Positions 43,408 to 53,945 of a stretch of DNA of 64,000 nucleotides are shown in pieces; the first letter of the stretch is position 1, and the number at the start of each line of letters is the position of its first letter. Origin of the DNA: Hymenopus coronatus. Lineage: Eukaryota; Arthropoda; Insecta; Mantodea; Hymenopodidae. The DNA is taken from assembly GCA_030762935.1 (NCBI GenBank), contig CM060887.1, positions 12,454,501 through 12,518,500 on the forward strand, in the 5' to 3' direction. The position numbers and the translations under genes were made by a program. Below the pieces are notes generated by a model. It was not told where the DNA came from. It did no database searches and worked only from the letters and a program-made list of their open reading frames with translations.

Positions 43408-43850
43408 AGTAGTGATGAGACAATACAACTATTTCTGTCAAACCGATACGGATAGTTATTTTGAGCACCGATACTCACTTTATTGAAATTTAGCTTATTC
43501 ATTGAATTATGTTTTTATAGTATTTTCTGAGTATAAACGAATGTAATCAATTTTAAGAGCAGCACTATGTTATGTGATGTGGCTGATGTTGAAGCTACAT
43601 AACTGCATATAGATAAACTGGCACTTTTTTCATCATTTTCAGATGTTCTGAAGGCAAACTCGTGCATTGTTTTTTCAATAAGAGTTCTGTGATTTTTACT
43701 CGGTGTATGAATGTAATATGCTGCTTTAAATTTGTTGGAGGTGTTGTATGACTTGCCATCGCATAAAAATGTTTCTCTGCATATTTTACATTTTGCTGTA
43801 TTTTTATTAGCACTGATTACTTCAAAATAATTCCACGCTTCACCAACGTT
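43408..43850 (-). pseudogene. hAT-type BED zinc-finger transposase remnant
   Basis: The minus strand encodes EAWNYFEVI..NTAKCKICRETF, a BED finger start (aromatic W/YF then C-X2-C). In a frame shifted by one it continues TNLKQHITFIHR, giving the H-X4-H half ('SNL..H....H' in the family). About 85 codons are open overall. The sequence GTAGTGATGAGACAA at 43411 resembles a hAT terminal repeat, suggesting an internally deleted element in which the N-terminus lies near the 3' end. The second terminus was not found. Confidence 0.65.
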
Positions 43851-44495
43851 TATTCAAATTCATTGTTGTACATTGGGAAAACAATTATTAATGGAAATTA
43901 GTTTACAGTATAATTGCAAACAAAGCTCGTGATCCGAGTTTGACTTGCGTAAAATACAAGCCAACAGATGTGAGGAAAGAATAACTATTTACATGAGCTG
44001 TATCTTACGTCTTAAGTTTTGATTTATTTCTCCTGGATTCACAGAGTTTGATCACTGGGGTAGGTAAATGATGAGAGTGAATCTCCAAGTGGAATTATTG
44101 CAGAAATGTGATTTAGGGCGTCAGCTAAATCACCTTCATTCACAATTCAGTTAACGCTGCATGTCTCCTGATTACCTATACTCCTTCCCCTATTGTTTTG
44201 CCTGTTTTCATTAAGAGTCAAAAGTGTATGGAAGGTTTATAGTCCAGCAGCTCTTTGGGGCTACGTGAAGTCTCGACTCTTCCATTCCTTTTCTAGCATT
44301 AGGTTCAGCGCAACATCTTCCAATAATAAGAAACTTCAAATTATTCTTATAAAAGTATCTAATATTTTCTCATAGTATTAAGACATACATACTTCGATAC
44401 CACCCTGTATAGAGATCACATCGCTAATAATAAATGACGAAAATATCAATAGCCTAGCGAATATGTTATTACTTCAGTTAATATTTATTTTTATT
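43851..44495. other. Unassigned sequence
   Basis: AT-rich DNA without recognised repeats or domains. Confidence 0.3.
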
Positions 44496-44499
44496 AATA

Positions 44500-45205
44500 A
44501 TCTTTCTGAAATTTGGAAAATCTACAATGAAATTTATAGTATTCATCATACACAATAAGTGATATTTTTGCCATATTTCAAAACTCGCTTGTGTGGTTAT
44601 TTAAATAATAATTTGTTTTGCTGCCTAAATTCGTGTTCTAATGAACATGCTTCACACGATGCAAGTTTAAAAATGTTCATATCAAAAACTCAAGTTTCAT
44701 GGTAAATGAGTTTACAAATAGGTAGAAACAACACATGATATTATTATATTAATCCCTATTATTATAGAAAAAATAATACTTTTTGTGTTTCCCAAAATTC
44801 GATTAATCATAGTTGCTAATTTATTTCTGAAAATTTAAAATTATTTCTAAAAGCTATTTGATCATTTTAGTGCACTTTTCAGATGGAGTAAAAATGTTGA
44901 AACAAATTAGTAAACAATTGTATTGTGGATTATTCTGAGTATGGAGAAATGAATATTATTACTTTTTGTGTTTCCCGAAATTCGATTTTTTAAAATTTGT
45001 AATTTATTTCCCAAAATTGTTACATTATTTCTAAAAAGTATATGATCAATTTATTTTGTTGCCTTTTCAGATGGAGTAAAAATATTGAAACAAATTAGTA
45101 AACAGTTGTATTACGTGATTTATTTTGAATATGGAGGAATGTTTAGAAAACTTTGAGAGAAGACAAGCTCAAAGTTAGGCGTGACTGTTAATACGTGACT
45201 AGTTG
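44500..45205 (+). repeat. Rep-2, uninterrupted copy with 183-bp duplication
   Basis: Left part 'tttggaaaatctacaatg..ccatatttcaaaactcgcttg' also occurs at 10436 and 57115. Right part 'tactttttgtgtttccc..ggagtaaaaa.gttgaaacaaattagtaaac' is present twice in tandem (44777-44959 and 44960 to about 45142, period 183) and once, diverged, at 58187-58400. This copy has no Rep-1 between its halves. Confidence 0.75.
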
Positions 45206-45304
45206 TAGCTTCAGTCAATTAGTAGTTAAAGTGCGCCAAGTGGAGAAAACCATGTATTGTCTTAAAGTGAAGAATTTATATTATTCTATCATGATTAAAA
45301 TATA

Positions 45305-46131
45305 TTTTTACGTTCTTTACACGTTCTATGTACATAGTGTATAGAGAAAGTATTGTATTGCACCGGAAATGTTTGTTTTGAGGGCCCCTGATCTAAAACT
45401 ACTTTTAGAAAAAGGTCTGTTTGTGTCTGTCTGCCTGTGTGCGTCTGTGGACAGCATAGCTCAAAAACGAAAAGACCGTTGAATACCAAGTTTGGTATCT
45501 TCCAAGGATGCGACACGAAAATTTTCAAGAAAATCCCCCCATCCCAAACTCCTTTACTTGGAACATTTGTCGAAAATTTTGATTTTCTCAGAAATGGCTC
45601 TAACGATTTTGATTAAAATACCTTCCTTATAATTAATATATTTTTATGACAAACGAAATGTATAGGTATCTTGAGTTTTCTGCGAATAGCCTCTGAAGAC
45701 TTCTTCATTACTGATGACTTTTGTATAACTGGAAAACTTAAGAGAAAGATAAAAACTTACTGTAGAAAAAATTTAGATCTCATTAAAACACACAGTATAT
45801 GTCATACTTTTTTGTAGAGCTAGCCTTTACGAGATGTTCCGGATTATTGGTTTCAATTTTAAGCCACTTAAACTTTTCTCAAACGGGAAGACATATTTTT
45901 TCTCGTTTGTGTACTCCTGGCAAGCAACGAGATTGGAATTTTAATTGTTTCGCATAGCGACTGGCTTTTAAAGAACGGGGCCATCGCTTTAGCCTGTGTA
46001 TTTTCTTATTTCCCTTCTATTTACAAGGAAGCTAGTAATAAGACTAATTGCTAATGTTTATCTTGATTAGTATGGTGTAGAGAACAGATTAATGTTAGAG
46101 GACACCATGTGAATGGAACACATTAGAGTTT
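45305..46131 (+). repeat. Rep-1 copy, complete
   Basis: P-end 'acgttctttacacgttctatgtacatagtgtatagagaaag'. The segment from the palindrome to 'caccggaaatg' lacks the 'aaaaattcgataccgagattt' box (short deletion). S-end 'gaggacaccatgtgaatggaacacattagagttttt'. Confidence 0.88.
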
Positions 46132-46284
46132 TTCCCTTCTACTTACAAGTGACCAAGTAATAAGGCCAGTTTCTGCTAATGTTTATCTCGATTGTCATGA
46201 AGTAGATAGAAGAGTAAGCTTTGTAACAATAATTTATTACAGAGATGTAGGGAAAGTCATGTGCGCGGAACACATCAGATTTTT
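46132..46284 (+). repeat. Rep-1 S-end, tandem partial copy
   Basis: It starts 'cccttctacttacaagtgaccaagtaataagg' and ends 'gatgtagggaaagtcatgtgcgcggaacacatcagattttt'. It directly follows a complete copy in the same orientation, so the S-end is present twice. Confidence 0.85.
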
Positions 46285-46870
46285 AAGGCTTCGCAATTTT
46301 TGGACAACTTTCAGAGATGCACCAGCAAAAGTATATCTCCTATTCCAAGGCCCCCTAAGCCCAAGGTGACCGCCAAGTTCGCCCACGCTGTGGAGCACAT
46401 GCACCTGAAGCAATGCAATACATAATGTAGAGTTTGCCTTATGCGCCGAGGGCAAGACTATAATAAAGGGTGTGAATTTATTTGGATGCAGTCTCTTAAC
46501 ACGCTATTTTGGAATGATGAATCGGCGTGGAGGCCACTTCCACGGTGGCCAGCTCTCCTCAGGGTGCTTGCATGGTGATTTAATGATTGATGTTTCGTGT
46601 AAAGGGCCACTGGAAATAGACTGCGGTGAATATCGACTGAGGGAAGCATTGACCCAGACCTCTTGCACTATAAATAGTCTGCCCCGCCCGGCCCATTCAG
46701 GGAGCATCACCACCACTTTTTACTTTCTTTATCACGTATTCCAGCCAAAAGTCATTATCCAGATTTCTAGCTGCTTTAGAAAATGACAAGACAGGAAAAA
46801 TAACACCACAAAAGGAGCAGTGTCCAAATTCTTTCTTCTCTCAATTAAAGAACGAAAAAAAAAAAAAAAA
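46285..46870. other. GC-richer unassigned sequence
   Basis: Around 46500-46560, 'cggcgtggaggccacttccacggtggccagctctc' could be a frameshifted remnant of the 'WIGR.GP..WP..SPDL' region of a Tc1/mariner-like transposase, but the frame is broken and the call is weak. Nothing else was recognised. Confidence 0.25.
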
Positions 46871-46872
46871 AA

Positions 46873-47562
46873 AGTGTTCCATTCACTGAATTTCTCTATA
46901 GCTCTGCAACAAATTATTGTTAGAAAGCTAATGCTTCTATTTACTTAATGGTAATCGAGAAAAAAAAATAGAAATAGTCTTATTAGTTGCTACCTTGTAA
47001 GTAGAAAGGAAATAAGGGAGTAGCATAGACTAAATTGATAGTCAAAAGCTGGTTGCCATGTGACTGAAGTTCCTTTGTTTGTATGGACAGGAGTTGACAA
47101 ATTCCTGTATGAGAAAAGTATGTCTTTTAAATGTGAAACCAATAACATGGAATATCTCAAAAACGATCAACCCCACGAAAAAAAATATATATATAATACA
47201 TAAATTGTGTGTTAGAACTTGCTCTACACACACGCATATATACATATATATATATATTTTAGTAAGCTTTTGTCCATCTCTTACGGTGTACCAGTAATGC
47301 AAAATTCCGTAAAATTCATTCAGAGTAAAGTAGTCTTCAGAGGCTATTCCCAGAAAATTCAAGATATATATTTTATTTGTCAGGTAAATATCTTTAATAT
47401 ACGGTATTTTAATCAAAATCGTTAGAACCATTTTTGAGAAAATCAAAAAATTCGAAAAAAGGATGTAAAGGATAATTGTGGATGGGGGAATTTTCTTGAA
47501 AATCTTCGTGTCGCATCCTCGGAAGATACCAAATTTAAATACCAAGTTTTTGAGCTATGTTG

Positions 47563-47618
<56 letters not shown>

Positions 47619-47757
47619 CATTTTCCTAAAAATGTTTTTTTTTCATTCAGGGAGTCTCAAAACATGTATTTCCGTAGAAATCTCGGTATCGAATTTTTGG
47701 GTGCAATACAGTACCTTTTCTATACACCATGTACATAGTGCGTATAGAGAAAGTAAT
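46873..47757 (-). repeat. Rep-1 copy, complete, long CA expansion
   Basis: S-end 'gtgttccattcactgaatttctctat'. A (CA)26 run at 47562-47615 occupies the usual microsatellite position. P-end 'acaccatgtacatagtgcgtatagagaaagtaat'. The minus-strand frame over 47042-47545 (167 codons) is the longest version of the Rep-1 recurrent frame. Confidence 0.92.
47562..47615. repeat. (CA)n microsatellite within Rep-1
   Basis: Uninterrupted CA dinucleotides, about 26 units, followed by CGGACATTTT as in other Rep-1 copies. Confidence 0.95.
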
Positions 47758-48215
47758 AAAACCACCTGCAAACCCAAAATTCACAGTCATAGTGACAGGT
47801 CACGGGAAAACAAAATCATATTTACAGGGCATGCAACAGATGATACAACAATCAGTCAACCATCTTATTTACGAATGCATAAATACAGAACATCAAAGAC
47901 ACATTCTCATAAAAGAAGTAATACCTACAAGACCTGTCCAGTCAATAATCAAGAACTCCGAACTTTCGGGAAATATATTACATCTATAGACATATAGACT
48001 GAAAAAACACACAAATGTATGGATTAATAAATTGTACATGATGTAATATATTATAAGTCGGCTAAGCCATGCCGAATTGTATTCTAAGGAAAATCCAAAT
48101 ATGTATCTATTCAGTTATTAACAATATTGAAATAATGTAAAAAATGATCATTTAATATAATGAATACGTGTAACGTCTAAGAATCCAATAAATAAAATCT
48201 CTCTCTCTTACCTCC
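47758..48215 (+). mobile_element. Non-LTR retrotransposon 3' end, 5'-truncated
   Basis: The frame reads VIVTGHGKTKSYLQ, then QSVNHLIYECINTEHQR, then (shifted frame) ELRTFGKYITSIDI and stop. It matches the C-terminal end of ORF2 in Jockey/R1-like LINEs, where a 'TGHG.F..YL' motif, a zinc-knuckle-like region ('..T..H.I..C....') and a '..F..FI..I' end follow RNase H. The knuckle cysteines are lost. A ~200-bp untranslated tail follows, ending 'ccaataaataaaatctctctctc'. The element starts directly at the P-end of Rep-1. Confidence 0.75.
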
Positions 48216-48296
48216 CCCCCTCCTTATACGCAGATATAACGTGTAATTTCACGTTTATCTTGATAAGAGTAATAAATCAGCTAGAGGATAATTTAT

Positions 48297-49092
48297 ACTT
48301 TCTCTGTAAGTACTGTGTACATAGGTATAGGGGAAGTATTGTATTCCACCCAAAATTTCGATAACGAGATGTTCTGAAGTCCCCTGGGTTAAAAAAATGT
48401 ATTTTTAGAGGAGATCCGTTTGTGTCTGAAAACAGCATAGCTCAAAAACTAAAGGACGTTAAATACCAAGATTTGTATTTAAGTTTAATATCTTCTAAGG
48501 ATGTAATAGGAAGATTTTCAAGACATCCTCCCACTCCGAACTACCCTTTTCATAGAATTTTTTTTATTTTTTTTCCCCTTGAAAAAGGCTCTAACGTTTT
48601 TTTTAAATCCCGTGTATTAAAGCTATTTACATCACAAATAAAACGTATATCTTGAGTTTTCTGGGAATAGTTTCTGAAGACCGGTTCATTCTGGATGGAT
48701 TTTGTTGAATTTTGCATAATGTATAAACAGAAACAAATGCACAAAAAGTGGGGTATGTCACATGCATTTTCTTGCAGAATTGGCCGTTTCAGATATTCAC
48801 GGCTACTCATGTTCTCAAACGGGGTTCCTTTCGTTTCATCTCTTTTGATTTTCTGGAAATGCGAAGCGTGCAAAACTTGATTGTTCACTTATCGATTCAC
48901 TTTAAAAGATTTAACTACCGCTTTATCTTGGTATATTCCCTTATTTCCCTTCTGCTTATAAGAAACTATTATTAAGCCAAATTGTGTTAATATTTATCTC
49001 GTATAGCTTGATGTAGATAGAATAAGCTTTTGTAAGAATAGTTTGTTTACAGATGTAGAGAAAGTCATGCGAATGCAACACATCAGATTTAT
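48297..49092 (+). repeat. Rep-1 copy, near complete
   Basis: P-end 'actttctctgtaagtactgtgtacataggtatagggg'. The GT tract is nearly lost ('tttgtgtctgaaaac'). S-end 'gatgtagagaaagtcatgcgaatgcaacacatcagattt'. Confidence 0.87.
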
Positions 49093-49214
49093 TTTATAAA
49101 GCTTAATAATTAACTTTGTACTGTTGCTTTGTTTCAGGTGAGTGACCTAATACCTACACCCTGTCTCTACCAAACGTAAGTTGAATTTATATTTTAAAGG
49201 CATTAAACTAAATA

Positions 49215-49325
49215 ACTGTCGTGCGCAGTCTGGTCTCTGAGGTTGTGACTTCAAGCCCGGCGCAGTTTTGCGGGCGTAACAAATCCGGAAGGGAGATAAA
49301 ACCATTGGTAATGTGTGTAATATTT
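49215..49325 (+). mobile_element. SINE-1 relic with internal deletion
   Basis: 'tctctgaggttgtgacttcaagcccggcgcag' (B-box region), 'cgggcgtaacaaatcc' and 'ggaagggagataaaaccattgg' follow the SINE-1 order, with the 'ttagcatggcttcc' segment deleted. Confidence 0.6.
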
Positions 49326-49518
49326 ATTTGCACGTGGAACAACCTGAGTAAAATTATTATTATATGTCATTTCATGCTCATGACATCCTGCTTCTCTCTT
49401 GTGGCGTTACCTAAGGTAGGTGGGCTAATCACCTGCTATCGCGTAATTATAGAAACCACCGCTAGGGTGTCCGACAAGTAAATTAGCTCAATGAATATGC
49501 CAACTAGTAAAGTTTTAT
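49326..49518. other. Unassigned sequence
   Basis: Short AT-rich interval between a SINE-1 relic and a Rep-1 copy. Confidence 0.3.
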
Positions 49519-49519
49519 A

Positions 49520-50380
49520 CTTTTACTTTCTCTAGCCCTCATGTACAATGTACATAGTGGATAGAGAAGCTATTGCATTCCATCTTAAAATTCTTTATTG
49601 AGATTTCACCAGAAATAGACCTTTTAGGGTCCCCTATAAAAAAATAAAACATTTTTTGAAAAACATCTGCACCTGTGTGTCCGTGTGTCTGTGAACACGA
49701 ACTCAAAAACGAAAGGTCGGTAAAATCCAAATTTGGTATATGTTTAGTATCTTTTAAGGATGCGACACGAGGATTTTACATGGAATCTTTTAGAAAATGT
49801 TAATATTTTCAAAAATAGCTGTAAGGATTTTGATTAAAATATTTTATGTTTAAGATATTTTTATGACAAATGAAATGCATAACTTGAATTTTCTGGGAAT
49901 AGCCTCTGAAGACCGGTTTATTCTGGGTGATTTTTTCTGAATTTTGCATAACTGGTAAACCGCAAGAAATAGACAAAATCTTACTACACAAAAAATATAG
50001 ATCTACTTAAAGCACACAATTTATGTCATATGCTTTTTGGGGGGGGGTTGGCCGTTTTCGAGATATTTCTTGTTATTGGTTTCGGTTTTAAAATACCTAC
50101 TTAGAAACTTTTCTCATACAGGAACTTGTCAACTCTTGGCTATGCAAAGAAACGGATTTAAATCTCATAGCAACCACATTTTAAAACACTTGACTGTTGG
50201 TTTAGCCTAGTGTATTCCCTTATTTCTCTTCTACTTATAAGTAGAAAACTAAATAATAAGACCGTTTCTGCTAATGTTTATTTCGATTAGCATCAAGGAG
50301 ATAGAAGAATAAACTTTTAACAATAATTTGTTACAGAGATACAGAGAAAGTAATGTGAATGGAACACACGAGGTTTGTTT
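49520..50380 (+). repeat. Rep-1 copy, complete
   Basis: P-end 'acttttactttctctagccctcatgtacaatgtacatagtggatagagaag'. S-end 'gatacagagaaagtaatgtgaatggaacacacgagg'. A G-run (50039-50047) is specific to this copy. Confidence 0.9.
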
Positions 50381-50845
50381 TTCTCTTGTCAAAGTTGGGC
50401 CAATAGTTGAGAAAGCCGAGGCTGGGGTATTGTTATATCTCTGATAGAAGCAATAAGTGTTAATGGCGAAGCGGAGAGGGAGCACCGTTACCAGAGGAAC
50501 AAGCAGTCAGATCACGAAGCAGCAGTAACTGTGCAGAGTTCCACGTGCGCCTCATGCTAACACACCGGATGTGAGAGAGAGAAAGAAAGAGATTCACCCG
50601 CCTGGTACACTTCACCTTCACTTCTTTGTTACAAGCATGGCCTTTTAATGAGCACTGCCTTAGCTACAAAGTGTCAGAAATGTTTCCTTATTCACACCTC
50701 TGCTGCACATAGCCCGGTGGCTATTTCATCCTTAGAGAGATTCAAATAGTTGTGATTCTTAAGGTGACACGAAATGAACTGACCATCATTGTCATGAGTT
50801 TGAATCCTAGCGACTACAGTCAAATGTGTCTTCAGTAAACGGTGG
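50381..50845. other. Mixed unassigned sequence, possible worn SINE
   Basis: 50790-50830 has a B-box-like GAGTTTGAATCCTAGCGAC followed by 'tacagtcaaatgtg', reminiscent of SINE-2 heads, but no A box is convincing. Confidence 0.3.
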
Positions 50846-50849
50846 GGAG

Positions 50850-51062
50850 ATGATTTCCTTTAATTCCTAGATGGAACATAGGGCCGCAACAAATTCTTCG
50901 ACATCGAACTCTATTCCTTGACAAAACTTGTATCTCCTCCATGGTCTATTTATTTCAAGTTACCCTAGGACTTTCAATCATTCTTTCTCCCTGTGTATTC
51001 CATTCCACTACCTGTCTTCGATCCTTTCTCAGTATATGTCCAATCCATGTCATTTACGCTTC
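50850..51062 (-). mobile_element. Non-LTR retrotransposon ORF2 C-terminal fragment
   Basis: The minus strand reads MTWIGHILRKDRRQVVEWNT, then QGERMIESPRVT and stop, and later (other frame) VEEFVAALCSI. It corresponds to the 'RL.WIGH.LR......A..W.P.GKR..GRP..TW' and '....W...VAALCS' motifs found near the C-terminus of RTE/CR1-like LINE reverse-transcriptase proteins in animals. Several stops and frameshifts show an old fragment. RT and endonuclease are absent. Confidence 0.7.
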
Positions 51063-51282
51063 TTTATTTCTCTATCAATTGGTAACTGTTTTGTTATTTG
51101 CCATAATGTAATTTTGCTAACGGTATTTTGCCACCAGAAAGGGTAGGGAGGGTCCACGTAAAATAAACGCTGTGTTGATACCTGTGTATGATGCCGAGTC
51201 TCATTCGATTGAGTTGTGCATTTTTTTTTCTTTATAACTGCAATAGTGCTGAAACACGTTAATATAACTATCTATAATATGC
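51063..51282. other. Unassigned sequence
   Basis: AT-rich; contains a short poly-T. Nothing recognised. Confidence 0.3.
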
Positions 51283-51722
51283 AAATGAAGAATTGTATTC
51301 CATCCAAAATTTCCATAATGATATTTCACCAGAAATACATGTTTTGAGACTCCCCGAATCCAAAAGAAAAAGAAAAAACAACAGACTTTTTTAGATAAAA
51401 ATCTGTGTCTGAACAGTAAAAGAAAACTCGGTTAAATACCCGTCCCTAACTACCGTTTATATGAGAATTCTTCTTCGAGACTTTCGATTTCTTCAATAAT
51501 TACTATATTTTGATTAAAACGGAATATTTTAAATATATTTAATGACAAATAAAAGGAATATCCTGTATTTTCTGCGAATAGTCTGTGGAGTCCCCTTCAT
51601 ATAAAAAGGTATTCGGTATAATCTTGTATAACTAATAAACGGCAAGCGATAGACGAAAACATATAGTACAAAAAATTATATTAATTTATTAATTTAAAAT
51701 TATATACTTGATCATTCTTTCC
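51283..51722 (+). repeat. Rep-1 central part, worn
   Basis: 'attgtattccatccaaaatttcc..' through 'gacaaataaaaggaatatcc' to 'tagtacaaaaaattat'. P-end and S-end are missing, and the GT tract is reduced to 'ctgtgtctg'. Confidence 0.7.
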
Positions 51723-51815
51723 AAGTCCTTTCGACGTTCAGTTGTTTCAAGTGATACCGTGGAAAGAGTATGGAATTATGAGGCCAGTGTATATATATAT
51801 GCATGTCTATGTTTC

Positions 51816-52116
51816 TACCAGGTGGCTCAATTTCCACTTATTTGAAATTTTCGGATATTCCCGTGCGATAAAGGAGTTACAGAACCCAAGTTAAAGCCGA
51901 CAAGTGGAGAACTGACTAGCACGACTTTCGCTTTGTCCCCTCCCTCAATGAGCGTAATATCCGCTTATAAGCAACAGGGATAAACGAATGTCGTTCAGCC
52001 AGTTAGTTCCCCATTTACTGCCTTTAACTAGAAATAACCCCGTTGAGTTCTGCAACTCTTTAACGCAGAAGGAACATCTGTACAAATCAAACACGGGGCA
52101 TTTGAGCCACCTGGTA
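51816..52116. mobile_element. MITE with 13-bp TIR and TA target site
   Basis: TACCAGGTGGCTCAA (51816-51830) is the exact reverse complement of TTGAGCCACCTGGTA (52102-52116). Taking TA as the duplicated target, the element is 297 bp (51818-52114) with TIR CCAGGTGGCTCAA. It has no coding frame. TA duplication and size fit a Tc1/mariner-type MITE. Confidence 0.85.
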
Positions 52117-52203
52117 TGACGTTATCAGTAGTCTGTACTGCACTATGTGTGCTGATCGATAAATACATTCTTTTTTTTAAAAAAGACCACTATAGAGGGC
52201 ATC

Positions 52204-52553
52204 CGGCGGCGCCTTGGCTGAGCGGTTATACGGCCCAGTTTCGATCCCAAGCGCCCGCATGTGGGATTTGTGGTGGACGAAAAGGCGTCTGGGCGGGTTT
52301 TCTCCTGGTCCTCCTGTTCCCCCGCCAATCATTCCACCAATTGCTACACCATCACCTTCCCTATCATCCATTTCGCTTGTATTTCATATCATCCACTTCC
52401 TCACGCTCATGCCTGGCTACGGGCCGACCACTCGTTCCAGGTTCTTCATTTTGTAATTGGTTCTCCGATAGGCTTCGGACCCCTAAGCATTTGCTTGTAA
52501 GTCCTAGGGGGCTGTCAGTCCTACAAATTTGGGGAAGGTAAGCCGACTACGAA
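52204..52553 (+). mobile_element. SINE-2, full-length reference copy
   Basis: tRNA-like head GGCGCCTTGGCTGAGCGG (A box TGGCTGAGCGG) and B-box region TTTCGATCCCAAGCG. Then 'gtgggatttgtggtggac', 'gttttctcctggtcctcctg', 'atatcatccacttcctcacg', 'ctggctacgggccgacc' and a tail 'aagtcctagggggctgtcagtcc'. The long middle explains several chance frames of 60-140 codons here. Confidence 0.85.
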
Positions 52554-52797
52554 ACGAATAAATATCGTCCAAATGTTAAATATTCTGCTACCGCTATTCT
52601 CTTTGTATCTGTAGTAAAATGTGAATTGTAGCTATTTCTGCAAACATTTATCTCAATGAAGAAGGCGTAGACAGAAATGCGTAAAAGCTTCCGTAAGAAT
52701 ATTTTGCATACCCACTAATAAATGATAGAGAAAGTAATGTGATAGCAAAGGTTAGATTTGTTTTTTCACCTTTCTTCCCTTTCACTTTCCACTTTTT
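52554..52797. repeat. Rep-1 S-end piece and unassigned DNA
   Basis: 52615-52745 ('gctatttctgcaaacatttatctc..taatgatagagaaagtaatgtga') looks like a worn Rep-1 S-end on the plus strand, directly before the next complete copy. Confidence 0.55.
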
Positions 52798-53671
52798 TAT
52801 TACTTTCTCTATATGCACTATGTACATAGTGTATAGCGAAGGTATTGCACTCCTACCAAAAATTCGATACGTGGTTTCACCGGAAATATATGTTTTAGGG
52901 TGCCCTTTATCTGAAAAAAAAAACATTTTCGGCAAAAGGTCCGTGTGTGTGTTTGTGTGTGTGTGTGTCCCCGTGTGTTTGGGAACACGATAACTCAAAA
53001 TTGAAAAGTAGGTAAAATACCAAACTTGGTATTTAAGTTTAGTATCTTCCAAGGATGCGACACGAAGATTTTGAGAAAAATCCCTCCACCCCCAACTACC
53101 CTTTACATGGAACTTTTTTCGAAATTTTTGACTTTCTCAAAAATGGCTCTAACGATTTTGATTAAAAATCCGTATATTAAAGATATTTACCTGACAAATA
53201 AAATGTATATATTGAATTTTCTGGGAATAGCCTCTGAAGAGTAATTTATTCTGGATGAATTTTGAATAACTGCTAAACCGTAAGAGGTGGACAAAAACTT
53301 ACTTCACAAAAAATGTAGAGCACGTTAAAACACACAATTTATCTTATATACATTTTTTTTCGTGGAGTTCGTCGTTTTTGAGACATTCCTTATTTTTGGT
53401 TTCTGCTATGAAAAACTTATACTTTTCTCATACAGGAATTTGTCAACTGCTGTCCATAGAAACAAAGGAACTTCAGTGACATAGCAACCAGCTTTTGATT
53501 ATCACTTTAACCTATGGTACTCCCTTATTTCTTACAAGGAAGCAAGTAATATGGTTATTTCTACTAATTTTTTTACTGATTAGCATGAAGTAAATAGAAG
53601 TATAAGCTTTTTAACAGCGATTTGTTGCAGAGATGTAGGGAAAGATGTGAATGGTACACATCAGATTTTTT
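52798..53671 (+). repeat. Rep-1 copy, complete (reference)
   Basis: TTACTTTCTCTATATG, the perfect palindrome CACTATGTACATAGTG (52818-52833), GT-rich tract 52943-52968. S-end 'gatgtagggaaagatgtgaatggtacacatcagatttttt'. Confidence 0.93.
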
Positions 53672-53845
53672 CAGTTTTATTTAAGTGGTAAACTTCCTGC
53701 TCAGTTGGGACATGGCCTCGGTGTAATAATTGGCCCGTTCTCCTCGTGGCGTGATAGCGAGTATTCAGACCATAGCTGGTTTATTATGCTGGTACTCAAA
53801 CTTGCTCAATGCGGGAACGTTGGCTTAAAGTAATAATATCACCTG
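53672..53845. other. Unassigned sequence
   Basis: Short non-repeat interval with a 60-codon frame lacking a domain. Confidence 0.3.
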
Positions 53846-53849
53846 TACC

Positions 53850-53945
53850 TAGTGAGTAGAGCTTTTACTGTGTTCCAACCAAAAAGTCGCTATCGACATT
53901 TCGGTGGAAATGTGTTGAGAATTCTGAATTTAAAAAAAAATGTCC
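53850..53945 (+). repeat. Rep-1 P-part fragment
   Basis: 'gtgttccaaccaaaaagtcgctatcgacatttcggtggaaatg' resembles the box just inside the P-end. It is followed immediately by another P-end. Confidence 0.55.

Noticed and set aside
46490..46620. Possible transposase remnant (RRGG..PRWPALL)
   Set aside because: Requires several frame changes; too weak to annotate as a gene remnant.
47478..47738. His/Thr-repeat protein frames
   Set aside because: Produced by translating the (CA)n tract in Rep-1.
52116..52541. 141-codon proline-rich frame
   Set aside because: Lies within SINE-2; the same DNA is open in several phases because of its GC-rich body.
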